DNA of 64,000 nucleotides from Cristatella mucedo (lineage: Eukaryota > Bryozoa > Phylactolaemata > Cristatellidae): assembly GCA_009760855.2 (NCBI GenBank), contig WPIO01000022.1, forward strand, positions 2,737,001 to 2,801,000, in the 5' to 3' direction. The notes below the pieces were generated by a model that did no database searches, was not told the DNA's origin, and saw nothing but the letters and a program-made list of their open reading frames with translations. This document shows, piece by piece, positions 62,401-64,000 of the stretch. A program made the position numbers and the translations under genes. How positions within the stretch are numbered: the stretch's first letter is position 1; each line of letters opens with the position of its first letter.

Positions 62401-63376
62401 TTAACTTCAAGGTTTTGTCATTCGCTTTTATATCCCTTCATTCTCTTGCTATGGCCTACCTATCCGCAGCACTTCTCAATTACTCAATTACTAGGCAACG
62501 TGCCACCTGCTCCTCTGACTCAAGTAGTTAAGCCGGCCCTTTAACCAGCCTCAAATTCTTTGGAGGACGTATCTTTTGCTTCTATGCTCCCAAAGTCTGG
62601 AACTCACTACCGGGTCACATCTCCCGACTGAAAAGGACGTTGAAAAGGAAGCTAAAGATACCACCGAAAGAACCCACGAAGTTCCGCACAGCAGCAGCAG
62701 CAGCCTACGTCCTTTATGCGCTTATACATGCTATATACACTGTTGCAAGGTACCGCTTACTAATTTACATACGCTTCCTTTGCAGAGTACTTAAGATCCT
62801 AGAAATCGCTTTGGTTCTCTCAAGGTGGTATACAAATGTCTTATCGTTTTCAATATTGTTGCCATTATTATTATTATGTGCTTCTGCAAATAAATATAAA
62901 TATAATTCATTTGTATAGTGTCCTAAGAGAACTTAATCACTATTCAGGTGCTTCACATATGCCTCGGGGCTCGAGCCCATGACCTCAGCCAGACCTTCAG
63001 ACCTTGGCCGGGGCGAGCACCTTAATCGCTGGACCAAACCAGCAAGCTGGTCCAAGCATGGTACCTCACGTGCCATTAGCATTTGGTTATTGCTTCTTGT
63101 ACAGTGAGTTGTAAAGCGCTCTGATTGAGATTTGGTTCCCTCAGAGTGCTTTTCAAACGACTTATTATATTATTGTTAGCATTATTAGTAGTAGTTGCCG
63201 CCTCGGTGTCCATGCCATTATAACTGCCAAAGCAGGCAACATACTCACTGTGTCGCGTATTGTGTGAGTAAACTATCAGCATTTCAAGATGTGATCTGAA
63301 AGTGCTTCGGTGCCCAAAATTACGTTGCAGGTACAAGCCTTGGAAGAAAAAGAAGGCAGGACCCAGTTCTTCGTGA
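49373..63376 (+). CDS. UBLCP1: Ubiquitin-like domain-containing CTD/proteasome phosphatase (9 exons, 327 aa)
   Basis: UBLCP1 is a nuclear HAD-family Ser/Thr phosphatase that binds the 26S proteasome through its Ubl domain and dephosphorylates it. Exons: 49373-49538, 53760-53851, 54397-54482, 54577-54692, 56728-56826, 56964-57100, 58529-58642, 61328-61455, 63331-63376. All splice sites are GT-AG and all phases match, giving 984 nt including the stop. Residues about 7-83 form the Ubl domain (TVKWSGQEY near the start, KIMMMGT near its end). The FCP1/SCP-type catalytic motif DVDYT is at residues 147-151, where Asp147 is the nucleophile and Asp149 the acid/base. The second metal-binding acidic pair MFDD lies near residues 253-256. 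Human UBLCP1 is about 318 aa. The last exon adds a short Lys-rich tail ([14 protein letters not shown]). The introns contain many LINEs, SINEs and a TA tract. Confidence 0.96.
50340..50442 (-). mobile_element. SINE-2, 5' truncated
   Basis: The minus strand gives the tail in reverse (TTCATTTGTATAGCACCCCA, AGAGAACTTAATCAC) and the B-box-like GTCGTGGGCTCAAGCC. The A box is missing. It lies in UBLCP1 intron 1, next to a LINE tail. Confidence 0.7.
50443..50620 (-). mobile_element. L2-like LINE 3' tail with long AAT repeat
   Basis: About 13 AAT repeats (50441-50481), then GTAGAGCGCCCTCAGAGAAC, CTTTATAGGCACTTTATATA and GATCGAATGGTTAGTGG. It lies in UBLCP1 intron 1. Confidence 0.8.
50621..51696. other. 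UBLCP1 intron 1, no feature recognised
   Basis: AT-rich sequence with only short frames. A minus-strand 89-codon frame near 51205-51474 shows no recognised domain. Confidence 0.4.
51697..52140 (-). mobile_element. Pogo/Tigger-like DNA transposon remnant (MITE-sized)
   Basis: The ends are inverted relatives: GTATAAGCTGCACC at the left, and the complement of TGCGACTTATACTC at the right. Inside, the minus strand encodes [20 protein letters not shown] followed by an acidic tail and a stop at 51828-51830. A phrase of the type K-x-G-I-S-N-x-x-D-G-x-E-D-D is characteristic of the C-terminus of pogo/Tigger (jerky-like) DDE transposases. The catalytic domain is gone, so this is an internally deleted copy. 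It lies in UBLCP1 intron 1. Confidence 0.75.
52200..52770 (-). mobile_element. L2-like LINE 3' end in UBLCP1 intron 1, well preserved
   Basis: The minus strand encodes an intact C-terminal RT region ([40 protein letters not shown], then FKRNLK). The 3' UTR and tail end in TAAT repeats at 52201-52224. It is 5' truncated at about 52770. It is a useful reference for the uninterrupted sequence at the SINE insertion in the 4-kb element. Confidence 0.85.
52775..53488. other. UBLCP1 intron 1, no feature recognised
   Basis: Part of 52780-52880 may be an unclassified repeat also present near 10500-10600. Otherwise nothing is identified. Confidence 0.35.
53489..53632. repeat. (TA)n with periodic GGATTA interruptions
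   Basis: TA runs are broken by GGATTA or GATTA at several points (53530-53630), giving a higher-order pattern. It lies directly against a SINE-1 body and about 130 bp before UBLCP1 exon 2. Confidence 0.9.
53633..53735 (+). mobile_element. SINE-1 3' half
   Basis: Body CAGTGCAAGTGGTGGCGATG, then AAGGCTCTTCTGTCGCTATA and AGGCTGTTAAATCAGC. The tRNA-like head is replaced by the TA repeat. It ends about 25 bp before the exon 2 acceptor. Confidence 0.75.
53985..54160 (-). mobile_element. SINE-1 in UBLCP1 intron 2
   Basis: Minus-strand copy with the 3' end at CTGATTGATCAGCCTC, the body ATCACCACCAGTTGCAGTGG, and a mutated B box (GTGGGCTTGAGCAC). The head near 54150 reads CTGGGTCTCAGCCTAGGGG. Confidence 0.75.
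54990..55690 (+). mobile_element. L2-like LINE reverse-transcriptase fragment with nested SINE-1, UBLCP1 intron 4
   Basis: Encodes [14 protein letters not shown] before a SINE-1 insertion. After it come pieces like [16 protein letters not shown], then [20 protein letters not shown] and [10 protein letters not shown]. Reading order matches the element at 5 kb. Frames are broken. Confidence 0.8.
55080..55240 (+). mobile_element. SINE-1 nested in LINE RT
   Basis: Head CCTAGGAGGTAAGGTGCTTG, perfect B box GGTTCGAGTCC, body CACTGCAAACGGTGGTGATA, end AGGCTGTTAGATCAGC. It interrupts the LINE RT between the AFDTID-like motif and the next block. Confidence 0.85.
55843..55985 (+). mobile_element. SINE-2 in UBLCP1 intron 4
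   Basis: Head GAGCTGGTTTGTCCAGCCAT, B-box-like GTGGGCTCGAGCCCC, tail AAGCGCCTGAATAGTGATTA, then TCTCTTGGGATGCTATACAA. Confidence 0.85.
56448..56615 (+). mobile_element. SINE-1 in UBLCP1 intron 4
   Basis: Head TGGGTCTTAACCCAGAGGTA, B box GGTTCCAGTCC (one change), then TTTTATTGCCCATTGCAGGC and end CCGTTTAATCAGCTAGC. It lies about 110 bp before exon 5. Confidence 0.8.
57446..57600 (+). mobile_element. SINE-2 with internal insertion, UBLCP1 intron 6
   Basis: Head TGGTGTGGCCCAGTGGTTAA and B-box-like GTGGGCTCGAGCCCC, with about 28 extra bases (around AAAGTATTTGATAACC) between the boxes compared with the copy at 57772. The tail (GTGAAGGGTCTTAGTAGAAA) is shortened. Confidence 0.8.
57600..58285 (+). 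mobile_element. L2-like LINE 3' end interrupted by SINE-2, UBLCP1 intron 6
   Basis: Decayed coding for the C-terminal RT (DLHWL-like piece at about 57640-57665) is interrupted by SINE-2 at 57772-57897. It continues with a mutated LKSFGDRAF region and ends in a tail (AAAGTGCCTATAAAGAGATT) with TTATTATTATT at about 58270-58281. Confidence 0.7.
57772..57897 (+). mobile_element. SINE-2 nested in a LINE fragment
   Basis: Compact copy: CTGGTCTTGCCTAGCGGTTA head, ATGGGCTCGAGCCCC B-box-like element, tail TGAAGCACCTGAATAGAGAT followed by TCTCTTAGGGCACTATGCAA. Confidence 0.85.
59092..59720 (-). mobile_element. L2-like LINE 3' end in UBLCP1 intron 7, well preserved
   Basis: The minus strand encodes [28 protein letters not shown]-like and [20 protein letters not shown]. 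The 3' UTR and tail end with TAAT repeats near 59095-59110. Close to the 52.2-kb copy. The 5' truncation end carries a 25-bp duplicated word (AAGTGGAGTAATGTGGCAAC twice, near 59660 and 59693). Confidence 0.85.
59721..60309. other. UBLCP1 intron 7, no feature recognised
   Basis: A GC-rich patch (59900-60010) with GGGGCGGGC-like words shows no gene. Confidence 0.35.
60310..60390 (+). mobile_element. SINE-2 tail fragment
   Basis: Only the LINE-like tail is present: AAGGCATATGTGAAGCACCT, GAATAGAGATTAAGTTCTC, then TACAAATGAATTATTTTATT. Confidence 0.7.
61540..62890 (+). mobile_element. Cluster of L2-like LINE 3' fragments, UBLCP1 intron 8
   Basis: At least three overlapping C-terminal RT pieces are seen: [19 protein letters not shown] near 61570-61620, a [18 protein letters not shown]-like piece near 62040-62095, and [18 protein letters not shown] near 62297-62350 with TDLHWFP. 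They are separated by a SINE-2-like tail at about 61858-61925. The last piece ends with TATTATTATTATG at 62865-62880. Confidence 0.7.
62893..63055 (-). mobile_element. SINE-2, complete, UBLCP1 intron 8
   Basis: The minus strand reads GCTTGCTGGTTTGGTCCAGC at the head, the B-box-like ATGGGCTCGAGCCCC, and a tail complementary to CATTTGTATAGTGTCCTAAG. It is among the fullest copies. Confidence 0.85.
63100..63190 (+). mobile_element. L2-like LINE 3' tail just before UBLCP1 exon 9
   Basis: GTAAAGCGCTCTGATTGAGA, then CCTCAGAGTGCTTTTCAAA and TTATT repeats: a divergent but recognisable tail. Confidence 0.65.
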
Positions 63377-64000
63377 TCTACGATCAAGTCTGTACTGTCT
63401 TGGCTTATTATCAATAGCTGGTGTGAACACCGACAGTCGATGAACTGCAAACAGTGTGCTGGTCCACCCGGGGTCACTCAGCTCTTTCGTTGATCATGCA
63501 CAAGTCGCACGATCCTGCTTAACAGCAAGCAGCGACGGCACAACACTATTGACAACTGTGGTGTGGCCTGCAAACCTTCGGCTGTTGGTTTAAAATTAAG
63601 GGAATGTCCATTCCATGGGGTATTCCGGCTTCCCAGTCAACGTGTTGCAAATCCGCATTACATGCTGCATGGCTGGCGATTGTCAGCTATTGTGAAGTGT
63701 TTTTGGATGTGTATCTAGTTTCTACGATAAATAGATCTTTAGCTCAAGATGAAAACGCGTTTGATTAGTAATTTTCGTGTAGCTATGGCGTGGAATGGCT
63801 GCACTGCTAGCTCACAACTTAAACCTGCGTACCCGTGCAAGGATGCTTGCCACTAGATATATAGATGCTGGGCCTCGGGGCTTACCTTGTTGTACTTCCC
63901 ATTTGGCTCGCGTGCGATAGCAAAAGTGCAGTCGGCAGAGTAGTCCAGAGTACTATTAGTAGCAGTAGTAGTAGAGTACTGCAGTATTAGTACGACAGAG
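63377..64000. other. UBLCP1 3' UTR and flank
   Basis: No further coding exon was seen up to the window edge. No canonical AATAAA was found by eye. A short TAGTAG repeat lies at 63953-63976. Confidence 0.4.

Overview
This window is eukaryotic nuclear DNA. Its genes are split by GT-AG introns of 0.6 to 6.4 kb, and the introns and spacers are packed with decayed LINEs, tRNA-derived SINEs and long microsatellites. The gene set (a BBSome subunit, a ubiquitin-like/HAD phosphatase, two low-molecular-weight tyrosine phosphatases) and the L2/CR1-like retroelements suggest an invertebrate animal with cilia. I cannot name the species. No bacterial operon, CRISPR array or phage was seen.

Four protein-coding genes can be assembled exon by exon with every phase matching. 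(1) ACP1-like copy A, + strand, 12007-23442, six exons, 155 aa. (2) ACP1-like copy B, - strand, 46877-33943, six exons, 155 aa, with the same exon lengths as copy A (37, 74, 114, 62, 100, 81 nt). (3) BBIP1, + strand, 47362-47580, one coding exon, 72 aa, head to head with copy B. (4) UBLCP1, + strand, 49373-63376, nine exons, 327 aa.

Layout: 1-12 kb is gene-poor. It holds a 5'-truncated L2-like LINE (about 4.06-6.11 kb), a 2.1-kb foldback-like array of about 170-bp repeats that switch orientation near 7.3 kb, a LINE 5'/endonuclease fragment (8.55-10.37 kb), and long TA and TG tracts. From 12 to 47 kb lies a large imperfect inverted duplication. Its arms (about 12.0-25.4 kb and 32.6-46.9 kb) carry the two ACP1 copies tail to tail, and a GC-richer spacer (about 26.9-31.4 kb) lies between them. 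Introns are still alignable between the arms in places. Exon 3 and its flank are far more alike than the other exons, which suggests gene conversion. From 47 to 63.4 kb BBIP1 and UBLCP1 follow on the same strand; the UBLCP1 introns contain many LINE/SINE insertions, including SINEs nested in LINEs, and a small pogo/Tigger-like DNA transposon remnant.

Two SINE families recur. SINE-1 has a tRNA-like head with A and B boxes and a conserved body. SINE-2 has another tRNA-like head joined to a tail resembling the local L2 LINE 3' end, as expected of a SINE that borrows that LINE's reverse transcriptase. The genes do not form one pathway: the ACP1 copies and UBLCP1 are phosphatases of unrelated folds, and BBIP1 is a ciliary-trafficking subunit. 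The most interesting features are the inverted ACP1 pair with uneven divergence, the BBIP1/ACP1-B divergent promoter, and the foldback-like array.
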